This document shows positions 1 to 6,164 of a DNA stretch of 9,358 nt, in pieces; within the stretch, counting starts at the first letter, position 1, and the number at the start of each line of letters is the position of its first letter. The stretch is from an uncultured Rheinheimera sp. (GTDB lineage Bacteria; Pseudomonadota; Gammaproteobacteria; Enterobacterales; Alteromonadaceae), in assembly GCA_943913835.1 (NCBI GenBank), contig CALTZU010000128.1, forward strand, positions 1 to 9,358. The letters run 5' to 3'. The notes below the pieces were generated by a model. That model was not told the origin of the DNA. It made no database searches and saw only the letters and a list, made by a program, of their open reading frames with translations. The position numbers and the translations under genes are program-made.

Positions 1-597
1 GGTGGTGCTGGTACAGCTGAAGAGTTGCTGTATTTATTAGGCATTATGCTGCACGAAAAAAATAAAGATCAGAAACTACCTGTGATACTGACAGGTCCGC
101 AACAAAGTGCCGCTTATTTCGCCGAATTGGCCAGTTTTATCGAGCAAACTTTAGGTAAAGAAGCCCTGAACCTGATTGAAATCATCATAGATGACCCAGC
201 CTTGGTCGCTAAGCGCCTGAAACAAGGTTGTGCTGAAGTGCGGCAATACCGTAAAAGCTGTGGTGATGCCTACCACTTTAACTGGACTTTGCATATAGAC
301 CCCGACTTCCAGCATCCTTTTGCGCCAACTCACCAGAACATGGCGTCTTTGGATCTGCACCTGGAACAGGACAAAGCTAAATTAGCGGCTCACTTGCGCA
401 GGGCATTTTCCGGCATAGTAGCTGGTAATGTTAAAGATGAAGGCTTGAGAGCCATCAAACAACATGGTCCCTTCAAGCTGTCAGGCGAACCTGCTTTGAT
501 GAGCCTGATGGATAAGTTGCTACAGGCTTTTGTCGCACAAGGCCGGATGAAACTGCCAGGTTCTAAGTATGAGCCTTGTTATCAAATCCTGAACTGA
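1..597 (+). CDS. ppnN: Nucleotide 5'-monophosphate nucleosidase PpnN (YgdH), C-terminal part
   Basis: The open frame runs in from the left edge, so only the last 198 residues are present. It begins with GGAGTAEELLYLLGI, the glycine-rich nucleotide-binding motif of the LOG (lysine decarboxylase-like) fold, followed by LILTGP-like (VILTGPQQSAAYF) and IIIDDPA segments. The C-terminal domain (YgdH_C/DUF3412 type) includes DAYHFNWTLHI, RRAFSGIVAGNVKDEG and the terminal RMKLPGSKYEPCYQI. These match my recollection of E. coli PpnN closely along the whole visible length. The family hydrolyses purine and pyrimidine nucleoside 5'-monophosphates to free base and ribose 5-phosphate in the cytosol, and in E. 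coli is controlled by (p)ppGpp. The catalytic N-terminal half lies outside the window. The stop codon is 1 nt before the xni start, so the two are probably co-transcribed. Identification is firm. Confidence 0.95.
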   Translation, partial: GGAGTAEELLYLLGIMLHEKNKDQKLPVILTGPQQSAAYFAELASFIEQTLGKEALNLIEIIIDDPALVAKRLKQGCAEVRQYRKSCGDAYHFNWTLHIDPDFQHPFAPTHQNMASLDLHLEQDKAKLAAHLRRAFSGIVAGNVKDEGLRAIKQHGPFKLSGEPALMSLMDKLLQAFVAQGRMKLPGSKYEPCYQILN

Positions 598-598
598 C

Positions 599-1411
599 AT
601 GGCACATTTGTTATTAATCGACGGGCTAAATTTAGTCCGTCGTTTATACGCTGCACAGGAAAGACCTTTCCACAATTCCCCAGCCCCTTACAGCGAAGCC
701 ACAGGCCAACAATTGCTACACAACACGGCTGAACAGTTGCAGCAAATTGCTATAAAGCTAACCAGACAATTTCAACCCAGCCACGTCCTGGCGGTATTTG
801 AAGTTACTCACCTGAACTGGCGTACACAGCTTTACCCTGCCTATAAAGCAGACAGACTGCCTATGCCTGAACATTTGCAAATAGCTTTGCCTGTATTGAA
901 ACAAAAACTGGCTGATACAGGAGTTCAGAGCTTTCAGATGCCGGATCAGGAAGCCGACGATGTCATTGCCAGCCTGGCCACGACGATGCGCCAACACCAG
1001 CAGCAAGTGACTATAGTCTCAACAGACAAAGGCTACTTGCCCTTATTGGCTGAAGGAGTCGCAGTCTATGATCACTTTAACCGCCAGCAACACAACCAAG
1101 AGACGGTGATGCAGAAGTTTGGCGTGTTACCAGAGCAGTTAGTCCGATATTGGAGTCTGGTTGGCGATAAAACGAATAACATTAGTGGTCTGACAGGAAT
1201 AGGGCCCAAAACGGCTACCGAACTGTTAAAACTGGGGCCAGACATTAAAACGGCTCTGGCTCATCCGGATTGTCCGGCCAAACTAAAAGAAAAGATTGTG
1301 GCGTCTCGTGCTGAACTGCAGTTATTTATGCAGATCTTAAGTCTTAAAACTGATTTGCAGTTGGGACTGAATTTACAGCAAGTACGTTTTACAGCAAGCG
1401 CAGGCAGATGA
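599..1411 (+). CDS. xni: Flap endonuclease-like protein Xni (exonuclease IX family)
   Basis: A 270-aa protein of the 5'-nuclease/FEN family, the length class of stand-alone Xni/ExoIX rather than of a DNA polymerase I domain. Visible landmarks are LLLIDGLNLVRR near residues 5-15 (Asp8), the VFE segment near 66-68 followed by WRTQLYPAYKADR (Lys83, Arg86), QEADDVIASLA at 117-127 (Glu118, Asp120, Asp121), STDKGYLPLL at 141-150 (Asp143) and VYDHF at 156-160. The helix-hairpin-helix GLTGIGPKTATELL is at 197-210. Family members bind or cleave branched or flapped DNA. Whether E. coli ExoIX is a robust nuclease has been debated because some metal ligands are lost. Here GDKTNNISG (189-197) keeps one Asp of the second metal site but has Asn where active FENs have Asp. 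ATG 599 is 1 nt after the ppnN stop and lacks a clear Shine-Dalgarno, suggesting coupling. Confidence 0.93.
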   Translation: MAHLLLIDGLNLVRRLYAAQERPFHNSPAPYSEATGQQLLHNTAEQLQQIAIKLTRQFQPSHVLAVFEVTHLNWRTQLYPAYKADRLPMPEHLQIALPVLKQKLADTGVQSFQMPDQEADDVIASLATTMRQHQQQVTIVSTDKGYLPLLAEGVAVYDHFNRQQHNQETVMQKFGVLPEQLVRYWSLVGDKTNNISGLTGIGPKTATELLKLGPDIKTALAHPDCPAKLKEKIVASRAELQLFMQILSLKTDLQLGLNLQQVRFTASAGR

Positions 1412-1794
1412 TGAAACTAAAAACCATAGCCTTATTAGTGGCAGGACTACTGCTGTATGCCGGGTTAACCAGCATCACCTTGTTGTTTTACAAAGATGAT
1501 CCTGATCAGATGAACTGGCAGGACAGAGAAGCTTTTAACACCAAATATATCTACAAACTGGATTTGACTAAAGCCATCAGTCGGGATCAGGTTATAGACT
1601 ATTTAGGCGGTCCTGATATTACCGAAGCAAAAAACCTGCAACAGCAAATTTATCAGGTATTGTATTACCGCACTCACAGAACTAAAACAGACGGCATCAC
1701 CACCCGCGATGAGTGTACAGCTATTTTATTTAAAAATCAGCAGCTTATAGCTATTGGTGAAACCGCAGTAGAGCAATACAACCAACTGGATTAA
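1408..1794 (+). CDS. DUF3192 family membrane-anchored or exported small protein
   Basis: A 128-aa protein with one hydrophobic stretch at residues 5-27 that could be a signal-anchor or uncleaved signal. There is no lipobox cysteine, so it is not an obvious lipoprotein. The rest is hydrophilic and would lie in the periplasm. Conserved-looking blocks are DREAFNTKYIYKLDL (39-53), VIDYLGGPDITEAK (62-75), VLYYRTHRTKTDGITTRDECT (84-104, with Cys103) and LIAIGETAV (113-121). This pattern matches DUF3192 proteins of Shewanella and relatives as I recall them. The order 'QV...LG.PD...' followed by a tyrosine-rich strand recalls the small BamE/SmpA fold, but that is inference. The start overlaps the xni stop as ATGATGA. 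Both ATG 1408 and ATG 1411 are possible and differ by one Met. Function unknown. Confidence 0.8.
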   Translation: MMKLKTIALLVAGLLLYAGLTSITLLFYKDDPDQMNWQDREAFNTKYIYKLDLTKAISRDQVIDYLGGPDITEAKNLQQQIYQVLYYRTHRTKTDGITTRDECTAILFKNQQLIAIGETAVEQYNQLD

Positions 1795-1795
1795 G

Positions 1796-3550
1796 ATGGC
1801 AACTCCCGGATCGTTAACAGCGCTTTATCAGGACTGCAGTGCTTTTTATGCAGAGCCGCAGCTCAGTACAGCCCGGCAACTGGAGTTGGTGCAGAAAATC
1901 AGCATACAAACAGCACAACTTGCCACTAAATCACCACTTTTACTGTTATCCCAGCTATCACTTACACCAGCGGCCGGTTTGGTTGCCAGTAAAATTTTCA
2001 TTAAACAGGCAGCCTTATTAACAGCTATAGCTATGGCTGGTCGCTGGCCTGAAGACCTATTGTTTCAGTTATTAAAATCCTGCTTGCTGCAAGCTTTGTC
2101 TGTTAGCCAATTATTGGAAAAGTCTGCCCAAGCCGAGCAATTAAGTGCTGCAGAGCAGCAACAACTGAAGTTTCCGGCCTTAGTGACAATAAAGCAGTTT
2201 AAAGAACTGACGGAAAAAACCGGAACTCTAAACCTGTTACGCCAGTGCTATGGCAAAAACCGGGGCCTAACCAGCTGGCAAAGCCCCTATTTTAGTCAAT
2301 TGATCAGTTTTTGCTGGCAAGTGGCAAGGTTGATGTTGCCTGGCGCAGGCAAATTAATAGCACTGGATAAAATAGCGCCCCAACTACTGCCACAGGCTTC
2401 AGCCACAGAACAGCAGTTTTGGCAGGCACTATCCTGTTTGAATAGTTGTAGTTACTCCACAGGGCGTTTTGTCAGAGACTCTGACGCTAACCTGGCATTG
2501 CTTATTAGTGAGATTCAAAGGTCCGAACAAATGCAACTCTTGCTGCAGCCTTATGACAAGTCAACAAAAGAGTTGTTGCCTGCTCTGATATCTGAGGCAA
2601 AGGACTGGCAGCTATTAAACCCCAGACAATATAGTCAGGATGATTGGCTTAATGGCTGGCAACAAGACAATGAGTTGCTGACAGCCTGGCCCGAAGTGGT
2701 AAATTTGCCACCGTTAAGCTGGCTACAACAACTGAGTCATGCCGCAAAAGTGAGCCAACAGACACAACTGATTGAACAACATCCCTGGCTGATGCAACAG
2801 TTGCAACAAAAAGCCTCAGCGCAAAGCAGGCAACAGCAAAAAATTCATTCCACCCAACATGCCATAGCTATGCTCGGTCAGGATCAATTACTACCGCTGT
2901 TAAAACAGGCCTGGCTGGAACAACATTGCCAACAACAACATCAGCCTCACCATCTATGGCTGCTTGAATTCAGGCGGGTTTTGGCAAGGGCACTGTACCT
3001 GCTGACTCAACCTATCAAATTCTATGTTTTAACTTTACAACAGGCTGAGCTTTTGGCCTGGTGTTTATGTTGGCCTTTATGGCAACAGTCTGAGCTGAGG
3101 TTCTTGGCTCTATCACATCCAAACCAAGCTGTCTGCCTCATCAGCCAATGGCTAAAGCAGCAGCTGTGGCAAAGTGAGCATTACCAACAACTGACGTTAA
3201 AGGCTTTGAAACATCTGCAGTTTAATCAAAGCTGGCAGGACGCAAGCCTGCATTACAGAAGCTTACCCGTCTCCAGTCAGTCTCATCCTATGGCCTTCGT
3301 GCTGGCTTTTGCCTTTGATTTGGCGACATCGGTGTTCTCTGACAGTGATGATAGTGCCAGACTGGAACATAGCTACAGATTTTTAGAACCACAGCTCTCT
3401 ATACAACTTTGTTCCGCATCAGATTGGTTACTTATGGTGGTTGAACAGACTCAACCTGTCACTCAACTTATTGCAAGTTGTAGTTTTATTTCTCCATTTT
3501 CAAAAGTTATGCCGCAGGAAGTGACAGATTTATCGCAGATGTCGGCATAA
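1796..3550 (+). CDS. Uncharacterised Gln/Leu-rich protein with a possible degenerate HDOD domain
   Basis: A 584-aa soluble-looking protein with no signal peptide and no clear membrane span. It is strikingly rich in Gln, Leu, Trp and Ser and predicted largely helical. I do not recognise it with certainty. Residues 322-372 (QTQLIEQHPWLMQQLQQKA ... IHSTQHAIAMLGQDQLLPLL) look like the HDOD pattern, in which a 'DP.L..rLL' helix is followed by 'i.s...Ai..LG...l..l'. The HD metal-binding residues of catalytic HD domains are not evident. The N-terminal 230 residues are also helical, with short Trp-containing turns (GRWPEDLL at 82-89). The start is 1 nt after the DUF3192 stop, with GGATTAAG just upstream serving as a weak Shine-Dalgarno, so it is co-expressed with xni and the DUF3192 gene. 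HDOD proteins generally act in signalling scaffolds, but nothing here proves that role. The CDS is solid and the family call tentative. Confidence 0.75.
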   Translation: MATPGSLTALYQDCSAFYAEPQLSTARQLELVQKISIQTAQLATKSPLLLLSQLSLTPAAGLVASKIFIKQAALLTAIAMAGRWPEDLLFQLLKSCLLQALSVSQLLEKSAQAEQLSAAEQQQLKFPALVTIKQFKELTEKTGTLNLLRQCYGKNRGLTSWQSPYFSQLISFCWQVARLMLPGAGKLIALDKIAPQLLPQASATEQQFWQALSCLNSCSYSTGRFVRDSDANLALLISEIQRSEQMQLLLQPYDKSTKELLPALISEAKDWQLLNPRQYSQDDWLNGWQQDNELLTAWPEVVNLPPLSWLQQLSHAAKVSQQTQLIEQHPWLMQQLQQKASAQSRQQQKIHSTQHAIAMLGQDQLLPLLKQAWLEQHCQQQHQPHHLWLLEFRRVLARALYLLTQPIKFYVLTLQQAELLAWCLCWPLWQQSELRFLALSHPNQAVCLISQWLKQQLWQSEHYQQLTLKALKHLQFNQSWQDASLHYRSLPVSSQSHPMAFVLAFAFDLATSVFSDSDDSARLEHSYRFLEPQLSIQLCSASDWLLMVVEQTQPVTQLIASCSFISPFSKVMPQEVTDLSQMSA

Positions 3551-3552
3551 AC

Positions 3553-3581
3553 TGGAAAATAAACACCAAAACTGGTATATT
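3553..3581 (+). promoter_or_regulatory. Candidate sigma-70 promoter for icd
   Basis: TGGAAA (3553-3558, 4 of 6 to the -35 consensus) is followed after a 17-bp spacer by TATATT (3576-3581). TG lies one base upstream of the -10, making an extended -10 (TGGTATATT). Transcription would begin near 3588 and give a leader of about 95 nt before the icd start. A weaker -10-like TATAAG sits at 3619-3624. The 133-nt gap after the preceding gene's stop is the only sizeable gap in this stretch, which favours a promoter here. No terminator for the upstream operon is visible, so read-through into icd is possible. Confidence 0.4.
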
Positions 3582-3673
3582 TTCGCCGTTTTTCAGCACA
3601 CTCTGCTGCCTCAGCTTTTATAAGAAGATCAAATTCAGCTTTGTGTTTATTACAACCAGTCCATGCAAGATTT

Positions 3674-3678
3674 AAGGA
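3674..3678 (+). promoter_or_regulatory. Shine-Dalgarno that sets the icd start
   Basis: AAGGA lies 5 nt before ATG 3684. The in-frame upstream ATG at 3663 has no purine-rich sequence in front of it, and the seven residues it would add (MQDLRNV) precede the usual N-terminus of the family. This favours ATG 3684. Confidence 0.7.
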
Positions 3679-3683
3679 ACGTT

Positions 3684-4691
3684 ATGAGTTCACAAACTAT
3701 TACGGTCATCAAAGGTGATGGCATAGGTCCAAGCATAGTAGAAGCCGCTATCCAGGTGTTGGATAAAGTTGGCTGTAACTTTAACTATGAATATGTTGAA
3801 GCTGGCTTAACTGCTTTGGAAACTACCGGTGAATTACTGCCACAGGCTACGCTGGACGCTATTGCCCGTAACAAAATCACCTTAAAAGGCCCTTTAACTA
3901 CACCAGTAGGTGAAGGTTTCACTTCAATTAATGTGACTTTGCGTAAAAAGTTCAACCTGTACTCTAACGTACGTCCGGTGATTTCGTTCAAAGGCACCAA
4001 AGCACGCTACGAAAATATCGACATCATCACAGTGCGTGAAAACACTGAAGGCATGTATTCCGGTGCTGGCCAGGTAGTGAAAAACGAAGGTGAGCTGGCT
4101 GAAGCTATGAGCGTAGTGACCCGTGAAGGGTCTGAACGTATTGTTGAGTTCGCCTTTGAATTGGCTCGTCGCGAAAAGCGTAAAAAAGTGACTATTGTTC
4201 ACAAAGCTAACATTCTGAAATCTACTTCAGGCCTGTTCTTAAAAACGGCTCGTGAAGTGGCTTTGCGTTACCCGGACATTCAGGCAAGCGAAATGATCGT
4301 TGATAACGCTTGTATGCAGCTGGTAATGAACCCACAACAATTTGATGTGATAGTTACTACTAACCTGTTTGGTGACATTTTATCTGACTTATGTGCTGGT
4401 TTAGTTGGCGGTTTAGGTATGGCGCCAGGCGCTAATATCGGCAAAGACTGCGCTATTTTCGAAGCAGTACACGGCAGTGCACCAGATATCGCAGGTAAAA
4501 ACCTGGCTAACCCAAGCTCGGTGATTTTAGCTTCTATCCAGATGCTGGAATATTTGGGTATGAAAGATAAAGCAGAAAAAATTCTGGCAGCATTAACTGA
4601 TGTGATTGCATCAGGTGACCGTACTACCCGCGACTTAGGTGGCAGCCACGGCACCACAGACTTCACGGCAGCCATGCTGGAACGTTTGTAA
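3684..4691 (+). CDS. icd: Isocitrate dehydrogenase, NAD-type (short beta-decarboxylating dehydrogenase family)
   Basis: A 335-aa enzyme that oxidatively decarboxylates isocitrate to 2-oxoglutarate in the TCA cycle. It starts ITVIKGDGIGPSI (6-18), typical of the isocitrate/isopropylmalate dehydrogenase family. Substrate-site features specify isocitrate: Ser81-Ile-Asn83-Val-Thr-Leu-Arg87, Arg97 (NVRPV), Arg118 and Tyr125 in VRENTEGMYSG, Lys174 (VHKAN), and metal-binding Asp207, Asp231 and Asp235 (NLFGDILSD). An isopropylmalate dehydrogenase would lack the SxNxxLR motif. The coenzyme loop HGSAPDIAGKNLANP (263-277) has Asp268, Ile269 and Ala275 where NADP-specific E. coli Icd has Lys344, Tyr345 and Val351, so NAD+ is the predicted coenzyme. 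The length fits the short NAD-IDH type rather than the 416-aa E. coli enzyme. It appears monocistronic, between its own promoter and the terminator at 4824-4851. ATG 3684 is chosen for its AAGGA. Confidence 0.94.
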   Translation: MSSQTITVIKGDGIGPSIVEAAIQVLDKVGCNFNYEYVEAGLTALETTGELLPQATLDAIARNKITLKGPLTTPVGEGFTSINVTLRKKFNLYSNVRPVISFKGTKARYENIDIITVRENTEGMYSGAGQVVKNEGELAEAMSVVTREGSERIVEFAFELARREKRKKVTIVHKANILKSTSGLFLKTAREVALRYPDIQASEMIVDNACMQLVMNPQQFDVIVTTNLFGDILSDLCAGLVGGLGMAPGANIGKDCAIFEAVHGSAPDIAGKNLANPSSVILASIQMLEYLGMKDKAEKILAALTDVIASGDRTTRDLGGSHGTTDFTAAMLERL

Positions 4692-4818
4692 TATCCCCTT
4701 CGTTCTTGAAGCCACAGCTTTGTTAACGTCACCAGCCAGCCCCAGTCACATAGGTCACTATGCTCCTGGGGTCTGGCTGGCTTGTCGCCTCGCTGCGACT
4801 CCAATTACTTTGGGTATA
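4692..4818. repeat. ERIC/IRU-type intergenic repeat (127 bp)
   Basis: The core contains CCCCAGTCACATA (4740-4752) and GCTCCTGGGG (4762-4771), matching the two conserved central blocks of enterobacterial repetitive intergenic consensus (ERIC) elements, the sites on which the ERIC2 and ERIC1R primers are based. These blocks pair in a long stem: 4732-4745 with 4766-4780, 14 bp with one bulged T at 4772, capped by the inner hairpin CATAG-GTCA-CTATG (4749-4762). A side hairpin GTCGC/GCGAC lies at 4784-4799. The ends are imperfect inverted repeats, TATCCCC at 4692 and GGGTATA ending at 4818, giving 127 bp, the usual ERIC length. It begins immediately after the icd stop codon, so it would be transcribed as the icd 3' UTR. 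Identification rests on remembered consensus, not a search. Confidence 0.85.
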
Positions 4819-4823
4819 GTCTG

Positions 4824-4851
4824 AGTCAGAGCCTAAGCTCTGACTTTTTTT
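4824..4851 (+). terminator. Rho-independent terminator after icd and its ERIC element
   Basis: A perfect 9-bp stem, AGTCAGAGC (4824-4832) with GCTCTGACT (4837-4845), and a CTAA loop are followed by a run of seven T (4845-4851). There is no matching T-run in the reverse direction, so it serves + strand transcription only. It should end the icd transcript and separate it from the transferase gene. Confidence 0.92.
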
Positions 4852-4878
4852 GCCATCAGCTTCGCTTCACACTACTAT
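4850..4878 (+). promoter_or_regulatory. Candidate sigma-70 promoter for the glutathione S-transferase gene
   Basis: TTGCCA (4850-4855, 5 of 6 to the -35 consensus) and TACTAT (4873-4878, 4 of 6 to the -10 consensus) are separated by exactly 17 bp. The -35 overlaps the last bases of the preceding terminator's T-tract. Transcription would start near 4885 and leave a leader of about 28 nt before the gene's GAGGAG ribosome-binding site (4899-4904). Confidence 0.5.
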
Positions 4879-4912
4879 GCTCCGACAGGTTTTTCTCTGA
4901 GGAGTTATATCA

Positions 4913-5557
4913 ATGTATCAGTTGTACTATTCACCAAGCACCGCCAGCATGGCACCTCATATTCTGCTGGAAGAACTGGCAGTACCTTATGAGCTGATAT
5001 TAACGGATACAGCAACAGGCTCACATAAAAAAGCTGACTATCTGGCATTAAACCCTAATGGCACTATCCCAACCTTAGTCGATCAAGGCCATGTTATTTT
5101 TGAAACTGCAGCCATGTGCCTGCATTTAGTCGACAGTCACCCAGAAACGAACTTATTCCCGGCCCCCGGCACTCTTCAACGCGCTGAAGCTTACAAATGG
5201 CTGATTTGGCTGTCCGCCACCTTACAAAGTACTTTAGTAGTGTATTTTTATCCTGAGCGTTGGGTAAGCGGTGAGCAGAATGCAGCAGAGGTAAAACGTC
5301 ACGCACAACAAAAAGCCCAGGGTCTGCTGGAGCAAATGGACAAACATTTGGCCAGTCACTGTAGCCCGTGGTTTTTAGGTGAAGAGTTTTCGCTGGTCGA
5401 TATTTACGCCATGATGTTATGCCGCTGGACTCGTCACTTCGACGACAAAAAAGCCCGCGATTACCCTTTTATCGCACTCTGGGTACAGAAGGTATTGGCT
5501 CGCCCTGCCGTACAAAAAGTGATGGATTATGATGGTTTAGTGAAGCCTTATGTTTAA
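4913..5557 (+). CDS. Glutathione S-transferase family protein
   Basis: A 214-aa cytosolic GST-fold protein. The N-terminal thioredoxin-like domain (about 1-80) has LYYSPSTASMAPHILLEEL (4-22), the cis-proline motif NPNGTIPTL (47-55, Pro53) and the glutathione gamma-glutamyl-binding FETAA (63-67). The C-terminal helical domain (about 88-205) has the N-capping motif FSLVDIYAM (159-167) and PFIALWVQKVLARPAVQK (185-202). The family conjugates glutathione to electrophiles or acts as a peroxidase or isomerase; the substrate cannot be told. Aligned by eye with E. coli GstA, the beta-class catalytic Cys10 position is Ala11 here, with Ser9, Thr10 and Ser12 nearby, so catalysis would need a Ser/Thr or another mechanism. 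The start is supported by GAGGAG 8 nt upstream. It has its own promoter and stands convergent to the acetyltransferase gene, 16 nt away, with no visible terminator between them. Confidence 0.88.
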   Translation: MYQLYYSPSTASMAPHILLEELAVPYELILTDTATGSHKKADYLALNPNGTIPTLVDQGHVIFETAAMCLHLVDSHPETNLFPAPGTLQRAEAYKWLIWLSATLQSTLVVYFYPERWVSGEQNAAEVKRHAQQKAQGLLEQMDKHLASHCSPWFLGEEFSLVDIYAMMLCRWTRHFDDKKARDYPFIALWVQKVLARPAVQKVMDYDGLVKPYV

Positions 5558-5573
5558 GGCCATCAGCCGCAGT

Positions 5574-6110
5574 TCAGAAGTCGCCGACCTCTAACAGGTA
5601 AATATGTTCAACGCAGGGTTGGCCTTTAAATACAGCCTCACGGGTTTCAGCAAGCCTGAAACCCAGCCTTGTTAATAAACGGATACTGGCCAGATTTAAT
5701 GCGTCAGTGATCCCTACCACTTGTTTCACCCTTGTAGTTGCGCAAAACAAGCGCAACGCTTCTTTGACCGCTAGCGTTGCAATACCCCGGCCTTGACTGG
5801 CAGACCTGAGTGTAAAACCAACTTCGCCTGTACATCCATCTTCAGATAAATATAAACCAATATCCCCAATCAGCAGATCAGAATCTGCTTCAGCTATGCC
5901 AAGTTGCACCCAAGACCCAGTCTCAAATAATCTGGCTGTCTGCATTTCAGTTAAAAAATCCAGTGCCTCAGTATCAGACATTAATGACCATCCCTGATAG
6001 ATACCAAGCTCAGGTATAGCGCGATAGGTTTGAAAAGCAACCAGGTCGGCTGGACTCATACGTCTTAACCGACCACCACGAAAATCAATGGGGAATAGGC
6101 ACTCATGCAT
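5574..6110 (-). CDS. GNAT family N-acetyltransferase (RimJ/RimL-like)
   Basis: 178 aa from ATG 6110. The frame stays open to a TTG at 6155 (193 aa) and also contains ATG 6125. The TTG abuts AAGGA with no spacing, and ATG 6125 has no ribosome-binding site. ATG 6110 has a weak GGGTAG upstream and suits the family's usual length, so it is preferred without certainty. The acetyl-CoA pyrophosphate-binding motif A is SQGRGIA (105-111), preceded by the strand TGEVGFTLR (94-102). NLASIRLLTRLGFRLAE (139-155) is the typical later helix and strand of RimJ/RimL-type enzymes. These acetylate ribosomal protein N-termini or small amines; the substrate here is unknown. The gene follows rlmM by about 54 nt on the same strand and may be the last gene of that operon. 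Confidence 0.85.
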   Translation of the reverse strand: MHECLFPIDFRGGRLRRMSPADLVAFQTYRAIPELGIYQGWSLMSDTEALDFLTEMQTARLFETGSWVQLGIAEADSDLLIGDIGLYLSEDGCTGEVGFTLRSASQGRGIATLAVKEALRLFCATTRVKQVVGITDALNLASIRLLTRLGFRLAETREAVFKGQPCVEHIYLLEVGDF

Positions 6111-6164
6111 AAAATGACTACCCATTAGTAAAAATGACAAACAAAATGCTGCCAATCCTTACAG

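Noticed and set aside
151..360. Minus-strand ORF of 69 codons inside ppnN
   Set aside because: It is a shadow of the strongly recognised ppnN frame, with no ribosome-binding site or recognisable product.
4280..4804. Minus-strand ORF of 174 codons antisense to icd and the ERIC element
   Set aside because: Most of it lies opposite the well-conserved icd coding frame and its start falls in the repeat. The translation matches nothing known and is best explained as a shadow.
4639..4997. Two short + strand ORFs crossing the ERIC repeat, terminator and start of the transferase gene
   Set aside because: They run through a structured repeat and an intrinsic terminator and overlap a well-supported gene in another frame. 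They have no ribosome-binding site, so they are not credible genes.
6111..6155. Longer acetyltransferase starting at TTG 6155
   Set aside because: The TTG directly abuts the only AAGGA, with no spacing, and the extra residues are not typical of the family. The shorter ATG start is preferred, though not proven.
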